A stretch of DNA of 64,000 nucleotides from NCBI RefSeq assembly GCF_963576545.1, contig NC_083636.1, positions 3,669,383-3,733,382 on the forward strand, written 5' to 3'. The position numbers and the translations under genes are program-made. The notes under the pieces were generated by a model, which saw nothing but the letters and a program-made list of their open reading frames with translations, ran no database searches and was not told the origin of the DNA. This document shows positions 1-61,536 of the stretch, piece by piece. Position 1 is the stretch's first letter. Each line of letters begins with the position of its first letter. This DNA comes from Limanda limanda. Its lineage: Eukaryota; Chordata; Actinopteri; Pleuronectiformes; Pleuronectidae.

Positions 1-33
1 CACCACCCTGGTCACCACAGTGTTTATCTTTAC

Positions 34-46621
<46,588 letters not shown>

Positions 46622-46990
46622 CGTCCCGGAGAGAGGGAGTCCCGTTAGGAGAGGAGTCCGTCTCCAAAACCATAAGAGTCCGGGTCCCTCCGTGTCCCTG
46701 CTTCAGTCCCTATGTCCCAAAAAGTGTCCCTGCGTCTCTGTCCCTTCACAACTCAGAGCAGGTCGTGCGTAACGGAGCGGTGCCATGCGTAAAACCGTGC
46801 GTAAAACCATGCGTAAAACCATGCGTAAAACCCCGGTGGAGAGGAGGTTCCTCCGGTCCTGCAGCCGCTGGTCTGTCTCAGAGTGGGAACATCCATCCAG
46901 ATGACTGCAACTTACATCCCAGCACCCCCCACCCCCCCACTGCTCTGCTCTACCCCCGCACGTCACGCACTGCAAGAAGTGTCCACAGCG
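46622..46990 (-). promoter_or_regulatory. npr2: npr2 5' flank / promoter region
   Basis: Immediately upstream of the initiator ATG, with moderately CpG-rich sequence, four 12-bp TGCGTAAAACCA repeats (46782-46833) and an ACGTCACGCA element (about 46953). No convincing TATA box; transcription start not determined. Confidence 0.4.
46782..46833. repeat. 12-bp tandem repeat, 4 copies
   Basis: TGCGTAAAACCR repeated four times, about 160 bp upstream of the npr2 start codon. Confidence 0.92.
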
Positions 46991-47225
46991 TCAATAAATC
47001 ACCGCCGGAGTCTCAAACGCATCTGGGTGAGTTCAGGTGATTCCACTGCACTGTTTTGGAATCTGCTGCCACTTCTTCCTTCTCCAAAGATCCAGATTCA
47101 TCTGCCTCCGAATACAAGAACACACACAGAAGAACCACAAAGCAACACAAAGTGAATAACAAGTGGAAATTCAGTGCGTGACACTTTTTGCAGTGTGTAA
47201 ATAGATCCGGTAACGCGGAGGTGAG

Positions 47226-47241
47226 TCGCCCCCTGGCGGTC
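47226..47241 (-). promoter_or_regulatory. CTCF-like motif upstream of npr2
   Basis: Plus strand TCGCCCCCTGGCGGTC; its reverse complement closely fits the vertebrate CTCF consensus (CCAGGGGGCG core). Confidence 0.4.
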
Positions 47242-47478
47242 GTTCAACAGGAGGTTTCACAGGATCCGGGCCTGATGCAGCATGTGAGTTACAGGACTGT
47301 AATCTGTGGTGACCTTTGACCTGAGATATAGGAGGAATTGTGTTTCTTGGCTGATTTGATGACAGATTTGAGAGATTCCTTCCATCCTACGAGTCATAAT
47401 TAACGTTTTGTTTCGTCGACATTACGAGAGAATGTCATCTTTTCCCGTCCCTGCTCGATTACACGTGTACCCGGAGAG

Positions 47479-47694
47479 GTCAGAGGTCAGTGCCTTGCTC
47501 GGTGGCAGGAATCTTACCACCTCTTCCTCCAGACCAGCCTGTACACCCTGTGTTATCTGAACAAACAAGACGGTAAAAGTTAGAGACAGATACATTTTGA
47601 TATGGTTTAAACTTTAAAGGACCTTTTTTTCTCAATGGTCAAATAGTTCCCCTCAGTGTTTAACAGCAGAGATGTGATTTGTTATTTGGAGGTT
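47479..47694. repeat. repeat block B, second copy
   Basis: Matches 45194-45369 from GTCAGAGGTCAGTGCCTTGC to GTTATTTGGAGGTTTT with one extra 40-bp segment. It contains a tRNA box-B-like GGTTCGATTCC relative on the reverse strand in copy 1. Confidence 0.85.
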
Positions 47695-48165
47695 TTACTG
47701 GAGGTCACTGGGTAAGACTGAATCTCAATGTTCTCCCTCAGGAATCGAACCCTCAACCCTCACAGACTTTACTGCTGATCAGAGATTGAGTGGGAGAGGC
47801 CGCAGGAGCTGGAAATAATAAGAATGTGAATTTATTTTTATATTTCAGGCAAGATTCTAACTGATATTTTACAAAGCGGACGAGAGGTGATTTTAAAATC
47901 ATTAATTTAGGTTTTGTTTGGAAGAGATGCATTATTATGCCAATATTCAAAAAGCAATAGAAGAAACTCTTCATACTGACATGAAAACCTTCTTCTTGTC
48001 GACACCAGGATCGGTTGCTTCACCGCTTCTTGTTTGTTTAATGGTCACGTGGTCGTTTGGTTTGTTTACGACACCGTGAACTGTGGCCTCTACTCGAAAT
48101 TTATTTATCTTTATTATAAACTTCCAAGTCTTTTTTTTCTTCCATGCAACGTTATTGGTGCTTTA

Positions 48166-48181
48166 CTGCCCCCTGCAGGCA
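48166..48181 (-). promoter_or_regulatory. CTCF-like motif
   Basis: Plus strand CTGCCCCCTGCAGGCA; reverse complement TGCCTGCAGGGGGCAG fits the CTCF core. Confidence 0.4.
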
Positions 48182-48786
48182 GTCACAGGTCAATGCACAC
48201 ACTCCTTCAAATGTTTATCTTAAAGTCAAAACATGTTAAAGTACAATTAACGTTTGTGGCTTGTTTACAGATACAAAGTTTTTACCAAATTGTTATTTAA
48301 GTCTTGTTTTTTCAAGCATCACACAAATAACACAAAGACACAAGTGTAGATGGGAATGATACTTATTTATTTATTTATTTCCCTCATCAATAGAAGCTTG
48401 TTTGGAGAAGAGACACACGTTCACACATCAGAAGTTTGTGTGGCCTCACAAAAGAGAAGTTTGATTATCATCACATTAGTTCAGGGAGTCGGCTCAGTTC
48501 ATGTGAAGCTGATCCCAGTGACACACAGGAGAACAAGAACAAGAACGTGGAAACTTCTCAGTGTTTTAGCTCTTAACCCTAAAAATATGATTAGAAATAA
48601 AGCTACTGTAATTTTTCCTTTTTATCCGTATCTAACAAAAATAAGAATCCTCGAGGCCTGAAGCTGAAGAAGCAGCTCGGCTTCATACATTCATTCATTT
48701 CCCTTAGTGCTCTTTATTAACATCTGGTTTGTAGTTTTAAAAAAATGAATCTGTCCGATGGTTGTTTGGCGTCAGATCCTCGACCT

Positions 48787-53283
<4,497 letters not shown>

Positions 53284-53290
53284 CTTGTCC

Positions 53291-54896
53291 CTGTGTGAAG
53301 AAGTGAAGAGAAGAGAGAGACGAGCGGGGGGTGAAACAGAGAGAGAGAGACTCAGCAGCGAACGGGGGGGCAGGTCCCTCCTTTTCAACCCGGAGGAGGA
53401 AAACAACGTCTCTCACGCTCCGGCGCTTCAGCTCAGTCACCGTTCAAACTGACCAGGCACGCGTGAGACTGCTTCTCCAAACAGCAGCAGAATAAGCTTT
53501 TATACTGAATAACAAACTTTTATTTTGGTAGTTTAGCACCATTTCCTCCACGAGTATTCCTTCACATTTATTTCTCCGCAGTAAACAATTGTATTTTCTT
53601 TAATTTCTTGAATAATGAACAACTTTTCTGTAACAGGCCCAGAAGTTGGGCTTAAATTCAACATTCTCGTTGACTGACTTTGCACTGACTTAGCATTTAT
53701 ACTGAATAACAAACTTTTATTTTGGTAGTTTAGCACCATTTCCTCCAAGAATATCCCTTATCCACGTCTCCACATTCATTTCTCTGCAGTAAAATAGATT
53801 ATTTTCTTGTATTTCTTGAATAATGAACAACTTTTATGTAACAGGCCCAATAGTTGGGCTTAAATTCAACATTCTTGTTGACTGACTTTGCACTGACTTA
53901 GCATTTATACTGAATAACAAACTTTTATTTTGGTAGTTCATCAGCATTTCCTACACGAGTATTCCTTAACCATGACTCCACATTTATTTCTCTGCAGTAA
54001 AAAGTAGTATTTTCTTGAATTTCTTGAATAATGAACAACTTTTATGGAACAGGCCCAGAAGTTGGGCTTTAATTCAACATTCTCGTTGACTGACTTTGCT
54101 GACTCAGTAGGAATCAGGTGGTTTCATCCTGTCGGGATTTCACAAATTCCTGTCGTCCGAACTAATCAACACAAATCAAGAGTTTGATCCCGTGATGCAG
54201 GATCCAGGTCAACTTGAATTAATGAAACCTGAATATTAGGATTAGGCAATAAAGAAAATTCAATAACTATTTCAATAGACTTTTCATTTACACAATATAT
54301 ACCATCAATAATAATAATGTGACAAAAGTCTAATACACGTTGATATAATGTTAATTGAGCTTATACCACATAACACCTCAGATTTGTAAAAGGTTTTAAA
54401 CTGTACTACAATAATAATTGTTATTGTTATTACTAATATTACAACAGCTAGAGTCAGAAATAGGCTTTAGTAAGTAATAATATGAAACAGGGCAAGTGTA
54501 AGGATAATAAAAGATCAACTAATAATAAATAATATAACTAATATATGCAGTGCAAAACAATAAGTGTGAGAATCTTTGTATTAAACAGACAGAATTAATA
54601 TTAGTTTTACTCTAAATATCCTTTTCTCAAACCTGTCAACACGGAAATTAGTGAAAACACAACAAATGGTTTCCGGTTTGTTGTTTAAAAAGCTTGAAAC
54701 ACAGAAGTACCGATGACATCTGTGAATATGTGAACGATCCATAGGAACGATCACATGTGTGTAACCTTGGCTCCTAACGAGGCCACGAAGAAGAGATTTA
54801 AACACAACAACACTGCGGTGGTTTGTTAAATTCGTGGTTTTACAGTACAAACACGTGGATAAAAACACGATAACTAGTGAAAAAACACACGTTTAC
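53291..54896 (-). other. alad: alad intron 1 (5' UTR intron)
   Basis: Contains a three-copy tandem repeat (53499-54100) followed by AT-rich sequence. The donor of the non-coding first exon is at 54896. Confidence 0.6.
53499..54100. repeat. tandem triplication, unit about 200 bp
   Basis: Three consecutive copies start at 53499, 53696 and 53904, each with TTTATACTGAATAACAAACT, CTTGAATAATGAACAACTTT, CAGGCCCARNAGTTGGGCTT and CTGACTTTGC. Identity about 90% by eye. Confidence 0.93.
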
Positions 54897-54960
54897 CTTC
54901 TTGTGATGAAAACCTGCGACTTCTCACACAACTCACTTCGGGTTTTCTTCTGGGACTGAC
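54897..54960 (-). other. alad: probable alad non-coding first exon
   Basis: A good donor, AAGAAG|gtaaac, occurs on the minus strand at 54897/54896, upstream of a coding exon that starts only 7 nt before the ATG and so needs a separate 5' UTR exon. The 5' limit is a guess. Confidence 0.45.
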
Positions 54961-54980
54961 GGTTGGTGGTGACGCAGCTA

Positions 54981-55053
54981 CCGCCCACTAGCGGCTGGAG
55001 TCTGAACTTCTTGGCAAACTGGCGTATTGGTGCATTGTCGCCCCCTTCTGGCC
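54981..55053 (-). promoter_or_regulatory. two CTCF-like motifs at the alad promoter
   Basis: CCGCCCACTAGCGGCT (54981-54996) and TCGCCCCCTTCTGGCC (55038-55053); both read as CTCF-like on the minus strand. They lie within about 160 bp of the inferred alad first exon. Confidence 0.4.
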
Positions 55054-55516
55054 TGGGGTGTGGAGCAGACTTAATTTAGCAAACTAAATTAAACTAAAAT
55101 TGTGTTATTTAATCCTGATTCACTTTATAAGAAGAGTTTATTCCTTCATGTCTTTCCTTCTAGCTTTTGGTCTTTTAATCCTGATAATAATTCCCTTCTT
55201 TGTTCATTATAATTGTTTCACTCTTTCAATACATGAGGGACAGTTTGTGTTTTTTTGTGTGTGTATCATTTAATCCTTCATTTGACAGTTTCTGTGACAG
55301 GTTGTAGTTTTGTCTCCTCTGCTCCTCTCACCTGTTTATTTGTTTGTGTCATTTGAATCCCAGTTTTCTTGCCATGTTTTGTGACTTGTATTCATAAATC
55401 ATAGTTTTTATTTCTGCTTTGCTTAATCCAGAATATACAACAGTTAGTAAGAATTAAAAGGAGACAGAGACGCGAAGTAGATTAACAACAACAAGACAAG
55501 TCCTGTTGATGACATC

Positions 55517-55640
55517 AGAATCAGAATCAGAATTCTTTTATTTGCCAAGTATATTTGCATATACAGGAAATTGCCTTGGTGTGGTTCAGTAGCCATTGCT
55601 TTACACAATTGAAAAATGAGTTGGAAGCTGTGATGTTCTT
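55517..55640 (-). mobile_element. retroelement tail fragment (TTTATTTGCCAAGTA family), copy 2
   Basis: Three AGAATC units then TTTTATTTGCCAAGTATATT and AGGAAATTGCCTTGGTGTGG; similar to 38785-38900. Confidence 0.55.
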
Positions 55641-56037
55641 TAATTCTGTGGGTTCAGGGTTCCAGGCACGAGCTGATTGTTAAAAAAGTAGTTTTCTTAA
55701 ATTGTATTAATATAATAATAAGCTTTATTTACGTAGAACTTTTTAAAAGCAAAGAAAATTAAATTAAAGGTGAAAGGATAACAATAAAAACATAGTAAAA
55801 ACACAACATCACGTGAAAGCAAATCTATAAGAATGGGTTTTAAGAAGTGATTTAATAAGAGTGACTGACTCTGGGATTGTATTCTACATTCTCCTCTGGT
55901 GGCAGCTCTTATTGATGTTCAGAAATAAATAACAATAAAAATAATAAAGTAGAAACTATATTTTGTTGAAATTGAGAGAACATCTTTTTTTTTTAACTCA
56001 ATAGAATAAATACAATAATTAGAAGACAATCCTGGTC

Positions 56038-56100
56038 CACCGGCAGGTGGCGGTAATGCGCTTACTCGTTATAAAACCCTAAAGAAGAAGAAGAAGAAGT
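56038..56100 (+). repeat. short repeat with GGTGGCGGTAATGCGC and (GAA)n tail
   Basis: CACCGGCAGGTGGCGGTAAT then GCGC and AAACCCTAAA followed by five GAA units; I recognise similar text from other vertebrate genomes. CCGGCAGGTGGCGG (56040-56053) fits CTCF on the plus strand. Confidence 0.5.
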
Positions 56101-56152
56101 CTTACCGGCCACTGTAGAATCCCGTCCTCCAACTATCGCGACACTTCCCCAT

Positions 56153-56269
56153 CGCGACAGACGAAGAAGAAGAAGAGGCTGTGGAGCTGCGATGCTAACG
56201 GGCTGTTAGCTCAGTGTGGTGTTCACCCCCCCGGACACATGGAGCGGGAGGGGGCCCGCGGCTGTTGAG
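56153..56269 (+). other. tmem203: possible tmem203 5' UTR exon
   Basis: CpG-rich sequence ending TTGAG|gtaaac at 56269, a fair donor on the plus strand; a matching acceptor tctccag|AG lies at 57521. This would make the minisatellite intronic. No transcript evidence; the 5' end is arbitrary. Confidence 0.3.
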
Positions 56270-56518
56270 GTAAACAAACTGTGCTGTGACAGGGGACCCA
56301 CGTGACCGCCGGTGTGTGTCCAGATGTTGTGACGTGCACACCGCTGCACATCTGGGTCAGGGGGGTTAGCTTCCATGCTAACAGAGGCTACACTGGGGAC
56401 CACTGAGGAGCTGAACCGGTTTGAATCCTTGTTGACACCGGATCCAAGTGGGTTCGATGACGATAAACGTGGAAGTGTCAAGTCACTGTGACGTAAAGAT
56501 GGAGGTGGACTTCCTGTC

Positions 56519-57424
56519 TGTCCCCCAGGAGGACATGGGCCCTGTCTGTCCCCCTGGAGGACGTGGGGTGGGCCCTGTCTGTCCCCCTGGAGGACGTGGG
56601 CCCTGTCTGTCCCCCTGGAGGACTTGGGCCCTGTCTGTCCCCCTGGAGGACTTGGGCCCTGTCTGTCCCCCTGGAGGACGTGGGCCCTGTCTGTCCCCCT
56701 GGAGGACGTGGACTTCCACATGTATGTGTTTTTCCACAAACATGTTCCTGTCTGTCCCCCTGGAGGCTGGACTTCCTGTCTGTCCCCCTGGAGGACGTGG
56801 GCCCTGTCTGTCCCCCTGGAGGACGTGGGCCCTGTCTGTCCCCCTGGAGGACTTGGGCCCTGTCTGTCCCCCTGGAGGCTGGACTTCCTGTCTGTCCCCC
56901 TGGAGGACGTGGGCCCTGTCTGTCCCCCTGGAGGACGTGGGCCCTGTCTGTCCCCCAGGAGGACGTGGGCCCTGTCTGTCCCCCTGGAGGCTGGACTTCC
57001 TGTCTGTCCCCCTGGAGGACGTGGGCCCTGTCTGTCCCCCAGGAGGACGTGGACCCTGTCTGTCCCCCTGGAGGCTGGACTTCCTGTCTGTCCCCCTGGA
57101 GGACGTGGGCCCTGTCTGTCCCCCTGGAGGACGTGGGCCCTGTCTGTCCCCCAGGAGGACGTGGGCCCTGTCTGTCCCCCTGGAGGCTGGACTTCCTGTC
57201 TGTCCCCCTGGAGGACGTGGGCCCTGTCTGTCCCCCAGGAGGACGTGGACCCTGTCTGTCCCCCTGGAGGCTGGACTTCCTGTCTGTCCCCCTGGAGGAC
57301 GTGGGCCCTGTCTGTCCCCCTGGAGGACGTGGGCCCTGTCTGTCCCCCTGGAGGACTTGGGCCCTGTCTGTCCCCCTGGAGGCTGGACTTCCTGTCTGTC
57401 CCCCTGGAGGACGTGGGCCCTGTC
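56519..57424 (+). repeat. 28-bp minisatellite, about 31 units, with higher-order structure
   Basis: Unit TGTCCCCCTGGAGG plus either ACGTGGGCCCTGTC or CTGGACTTCCTGTC, all 28 bp except unit 2 (33 bp) and unit 7 (61 bp, unique insert). From 56753 to 57424 there are exactly 24 units of 28 bp. Because 28 is not a multiple of three, the long frames here are repeat-driven and not genes. Confidence 0.96.
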
Positions 57425-57543
57425 CTCTCTGGGTTAGTGTGTGTGGATGTCAGCTCTTTTCCTAACACTGTTGTTTTTGTGTGTTTGTGTTTTTGTGTGT
57501 TTGTTGTGAGTCAGTCTCCAGAGTGGCCGAGCTGCCTCTTCAT

Positions 57544-57587
57544 CTCCTCCTCCTCCTCCTCCTCCTCCTCCTCCTCCTCCTCCTCGG
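57544..57587. repeat. (CTC)n trinucleotide repeat
   Basis: About 14 CTC units, between the minisatellite and tmem203, probably in its 5' UTR. Confidence 0.95.
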
Positions 57588-57725
57588 GACGGGTTTGAAG
57601 ATGTAGCCACGAGAGAAGAGGGTCGTCTTCACCACTCGTGCTCAGTGACGCCTCATCTCCCCCCCCCCTGCTGTCCCCTGAGTCATCCCGCCCCCTGGTT
57701 GAAGTCCCGCCCCCCCACCCCCACC

Positions 57726-58142
57726 ATGCTGTTCTCCCTGAGGGAGCTGGTCCAGTGGCTGGGCTTCGCCACCTTCGAACTCTTCCTCCACCTGCTGGCC
57801 CTGCTGGTCTTCAGCATGCTGGTGGCGCTGCGAGCCGACATGTTCACGCCCTCGCTGAGCTGGTGGCTGGTCTTCGTGCCGCTGTTCGCCGCCGACGGCC
57901 TCAGCACCTACTTCACGGCCATCGTGTCCATCCGGCTGTACCAGGAGAACGAGAAGCGGCTGGCGGTGCTGCGGCTGCTGTGGGTGCTGACGGTGCTCAG
58001 CCTGAAGCTGGTGTGCGAGGTGCTGCTGTGCCAGAAGCTGGCCGAGCAGGACCAGGCCCGAGACCTGTGGTTCGGCCTCATCGTGTCGCCGCTGTTCATC
58101 CTGCTGCAGCTGCTCATGATCCGAGCGTGCCGCGTCAACTGA
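57726..58142 (+). CDS. tmem203: transmembrane protein 203
   Basis: 138-aa multi-pass membrane protein; in mammals an ER protein tied to calcium homeostasis, STING signalling and spermatogenesis. It starts MLFSLRELVQWLGFATFE and ends FILLQLLMIRACRVN, both nearly identical to human TMEM203 (136 aa). Four hydrophobic segments lie at about 12-35, 45-68, 80-104 and 115-134; FFAADGLSTYF-type and CQKLAEQ motifs are conserved. ATG in a CCACCATG context was chosen over an in-frame upstream ATG at 57645 because the family begins MLFSL. Intronless coding region, as in mammals. Next gene downstream on the same strand is tprn, the same neighbour as in human. Confidence 0.96.
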   Translation: MLFSLRELVQWLGFATFELFLHLLALLVFSMLVALRADMFTPSLSWWLVFVPLFAADGLSTYFTAIVSIRLYQENEKRLAVLRLLWVLTVLSLKLVCEVLLCQKLAEQDQARDLWFGLIVSPLFILLQLLMIRACRVN

Positions 58143-59408
58143 GGTCGTGGTCGTGAGGTCACCGGTCAGAGATCAGTCCTCCTCTGCCTTTTGAGATTTA
58201 AATAACAGTGGTGTGATTCCTCCTTTTTGGTTTATCGGCACCTTAAAAACACTTTTATTTATTGTTTTTTCACACACATGTTCCAGGTCACACCAGAGTT
58301 ATCATCTGTGTTTCCAACAGCGATAAAGTTTATGATGCTTACTTAAGTTTAAATTGTTGTGTTTTTAAAAGAAGGAGCAGACGATCTATTTAGCGTCTTG
58401 CTGAATGAACATGGACATCTTGTCTAAAAGCGTTGTGCACATCGGAACCAGGGCAGATTTTTCTCGTTTGGACCCCGAAGTTCCAATGAAAGTAAAATCC
58501 AAGTATCCCAGCACACTGTGATATTTTTTTGGACAATAGTGCCCTTCCAGATTTGTAACTTAACGTTTTGACTTCACAATGGTCCGGTGCACAAAGTCAG
58601 GTCCAAGTAGAAATCTGTTTTCTGTCGTCTGGTGTGGAAGAACCTGATTGTCCGGCACAGAATCCTCCTGGAATTACTGAAATCATCCCCTGAAAGCAGA
58701 AGAGTGAAGACTCATGTTCTCCCCATGGTTTTAAAGTAAGAATAATAGAATGACCACACACTTTTGGCCGTGTAGTGCAGACAAAAATAAAAATGGTATC
58801 CATCTCTACACTGAATGAAAGAAAAATGAAAGTAGACAACGTTTATCTCAATTGTTCTGAGCCCCTTTTCCTTCAGGATGGTTTTTGACTTGAGTTGTTT
58901 GAACACAAAGATTTGGAGAAGATGTCAGAGCAGTAACGGTGCATTGGGACTGAGGTCGTGCCTAAACCAGGACTGTGGTGCAGTCACAGGTGGACACTGA
59001 GCCATGAGTGAAATTTACACCAGATGCCCGATTTTATGTTGTAATGCGAATGTGCACAGACCACAAATTCAATAAACAGGAGAAACCTCACGGCAGTACT
59101 GACACAGGCGGCAACTTCTAGTGGGTCGAAGAGCTGCTGAAGTGTTAGCGTGTTTTGTCCCTGGAGGAAATGGGTGACTGAGACGTGGTTTTGATTTATT
59201 ATCTCACGTCACAGGAAACGTAACTTGTGCTTTGTGCTCCCGAATCGCCCGATGTAGAGGAACTGAATGAGATCTCCACTAGCAGTCAGCTGTGCGCACA
59301 CGTCTTCCCTGGATATCGGTTTATTTTGTACAATATGTGACGTTTTCACCTCGTGTGTGTGTGTTCACCGCTCATATTTTGTATTATATTATGTATTTGT
59401 GCCTCGTT

Positions 59409-59738
59409 TTAAAGGTTCAGTGTGTAGTGTTTGGAGACATCTAGTGGTGAAGTTGCATGTTGCAGCTGAATAGCCCTCATCTCACCCTCCCCTTCAGAAA
59501 CATGAACCTGTGAAAGCCTTGAGGTGTCATTAAAAACTCAAAAGTGTAGTTTGTCCATTCTGGGCTACTGTATATAAACATGGTGGCCTCCATAGAGAGG
59601 ACCCATTAGGTATTTAAATATAAAAGCCCATTCGAGGGTAAAGAAAACAACAATTTAGATGAAACATCACTAATATTATTTTATAGTCAATTTCTACCAA
59701 TAGATCCTTTCACCTAAATCTTCCTCACTGAACCGTTA
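59409..59738. mobile_element. MITE-like repeat with AAAGGTTCAGTG termini
   Basis: Left AAAGGTTCAGTGTGTAG and right CACTGAACCGTT are inverted. Interior ACATCTAGTGGTGAAGTTGC and GCAGCTGAATAGCCCTCATC is common teleost repeat text. Confidence 0.65.
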
Positions 59739-60913
59739 AGATATTTCTGGTTGTGAAATTCTGTGTATTATGTATATGTAGATTCTTCTTTTGGAATGAA
59801 GTCACCATATCTTTTATTTATGTTAAGGCATCGATGTTGTCCGACTGTATATATACATGTAAATAAATCATCAACATTTTATCACTGTTGTCTAATTACT
59901 ATTCTCACAGTGTCTGTTGCTGCAGCTTCTGCCACAAGGAGGCGCTGCTGGCGTCTTTCATGGGAATGAGAAACAATATAAAGGAATATACTGGTGTTTT
60001 TGTTTCCTGTCACTTAACAGCTTCAGAATTATACCGTCTTCTATCTAGCAAAAATCCTGTGTTAACCTTGGACCTAGAACAGTTTTATTTTGAAATACAA
60101 TGCATCAATAAATATAATAAGCGTTTAAATATTATTAGCAGAGTAAAAATACTCTATGACATTTAAACCTATTCCCTTTTAATCCCAGAAATATCCTGAT
60201 GGACCCTTGTATCCTCCAGAAGCTCCCAAAACACAGATTATGCTTAAATATCCGTCTCTCGAGTCTGGTTAAAAAATGAAACCATGCACCTTTGACTGTT
60301 TTTATTTGTGCATTTGTGTATTTCTCCTCCTCTGCACTCCTCAGCCAGAGCAGTTCTTAATTATGGCGTGGTGATAAATGTTTAATGAGGAGCTGTAATC
60401 TCCTGTAGTACCCAAGAATAGCCCTCTAAGTGCTGATTCATGTGCAGCAGGCTCCTCCTCAGCTCATGTGTTTTGCAGCAGCAGGATTAGCAGCAGGTGG
60501 CTTCACCGACAAATGCTGAGTGAGCCGTGGCCAAGCGGTGAGCCACCACCCGGCACTGAGGCCCATCACCTGCCAACCAAACACATTGTAGGGTTGCAGT
60601 CTCCCTGGATGTGGGTCAGGAAGAGATAGGGCACATCTGGCCAGACAAAATCAACATGAGGATAAAGTGGGCTCTTGTAATATAGCAAATGTGGCCCAAA
60701 TATCCTCTTGTAATATAACAAATGTGGCCTAAATATCCCCTAATACAAATATGGGGTTCATTTTGGGCAAACATGTGTTGGTCCTCCTGGCAAGGTGCAA
60801 TCTGGATGTGAACCTAAAGTGGCTAATGTGGTAAACTGCACCTTTTGGCAGACATGAGGTATTAATGTGGCTTAACATTCTACGCAGTATGTGGATCGGA
60901 TTTGGGTTGGATG

Positions 60914-60976
60914 TGGGCCAAATCTGGGCCAAATCTGGGCCAAATCTGGGCCAAATCTTGGCCAAATCTTGGCCAA
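60914..60976. repeat. 12-bp tandem repeat (GGGCCAAATCT), 5-6 copies
   Basis: GGGCCAAATCT repeated with G-to-T variants at the end, inside a broader region (60640-60980) of degenerate GTGGCCYAAATAT text. Confidence 0.85.
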
Positions 60977-61259
60977 AACAGGTTTGTTATGTTGATGTGA
61001 GTTTGAAAGGAAAAGAATGAATTTGAAAATATAAATAAATGACTATTCTTGCTACTTATAACAGTAATAAAACCATTTAAACCTCTCACAATGAACAGTT
61101 TGATTATTCAGAATGAGAGCGAACAATACTGACGAGAATCTACATTTAATCATGTGTTAAAAGGTAAATATAAATAATTTGAAATTGGCGGATTGTACTT
61201 GAACGCAGCACTTTTGATTGACGGGCCGTCCTCCTCCCAGTCAACAATAGAAACGGGAG

Positions 61260-61536
61260 TGGCACAGAGAAAAGGGGCGTGGACATGAGACACAGCGACC
61301 AATCAGGGAGCGCGGTGGGACGACCCGGGCCGGTCGTGCTGCAGCGGAGAGGCGGAGCCGCGTTCAGGGGCCGTGCGGACAGAGGCAGCGGAGGCAGAGG
61401 AGAGACACGGCGGGGATGAGTGTGCGGTAGCGGCGCTGCAGGTACAGTCACAGCCGGATTCTGGTTCCACAGCCGCGGCCACAGCGCCTCGGAGCCCCGG
61501 AGTCCTCCCCCAGTCCTGCCCCAGCAACCGACCGCC
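61260..61536 (+). promoter_or_regulatory. tprn: tprn promoter and 5' UTR
   Basis: CpG-dense. GGGGCGTGG (about 61274) is a GC/KLF box, and GACCAATCAGG (about 61297) is a CCAAT box on the forward strand. A 5-codon upstream ORF (ATG at 61416, MSVR) precedes the main start. No TATA box. Confidence 0.5.

Larger units (their letters stand above)
46991..48786. other. npr2-alad intergenic region
   Basis: Lies between the npr2 promoter and the alad 3' end (both minus strand). Contains repeat block B copy 2 (47479-47694) and two CTCF-like motifs (47226-47241, 48166-48181). No additional gene seen. Confidence 0.7.
54961..56150. other. alad-tmem203 divergent intergenic region
   Basis: Contains CTCF-like motifs (54981-54996, 55038-55053, 56040-56053), a retroelement tail fragment (55517-55640) and a short (GAA)n-tailed repeat (56038-56100). 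No gene recognised. Confidence 0.65.
58143..61259 (+). other. tmem203 3' UTR and tmem203-tprn intergenic region
   Basis: AATAAA at about 59071 is a candidate tmem203 poly(A) signal. A MITE (59409-59738) and a tandem GGGCCAAATCT repeat (60914-60976) follow. No further gene seen. Confidence 0.6.

Noticed and set aside
56102..56152. Short minus-strand ORF (MGKCRDSWRTGFYSGR) ending at a ggtaag site
   Set aside because: Only 16 codons, no recognised family, no downstream exon found; kept out of the annotation.
56206..57598. Four long overlapping frames (300-420 residues) on both strands
   Set aside because: All are products of the 28-bp minisatellite, which has no stop in several frames; no family resemblance or splice support.
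57645..57725. In-frame upstream ATG extending tmem203 by 27 residues
   Set aside because: The family begins MLFSLREL; the extension is low-complexity Pro-rich and the ATG at 57726 has the better context.
61420..61536. N-terminal extension of taperin
   Set aside because: It would start at GTG, not ATG; the ATG at 61537 has a strong context and leads directly to the conserved N-terminal motif.
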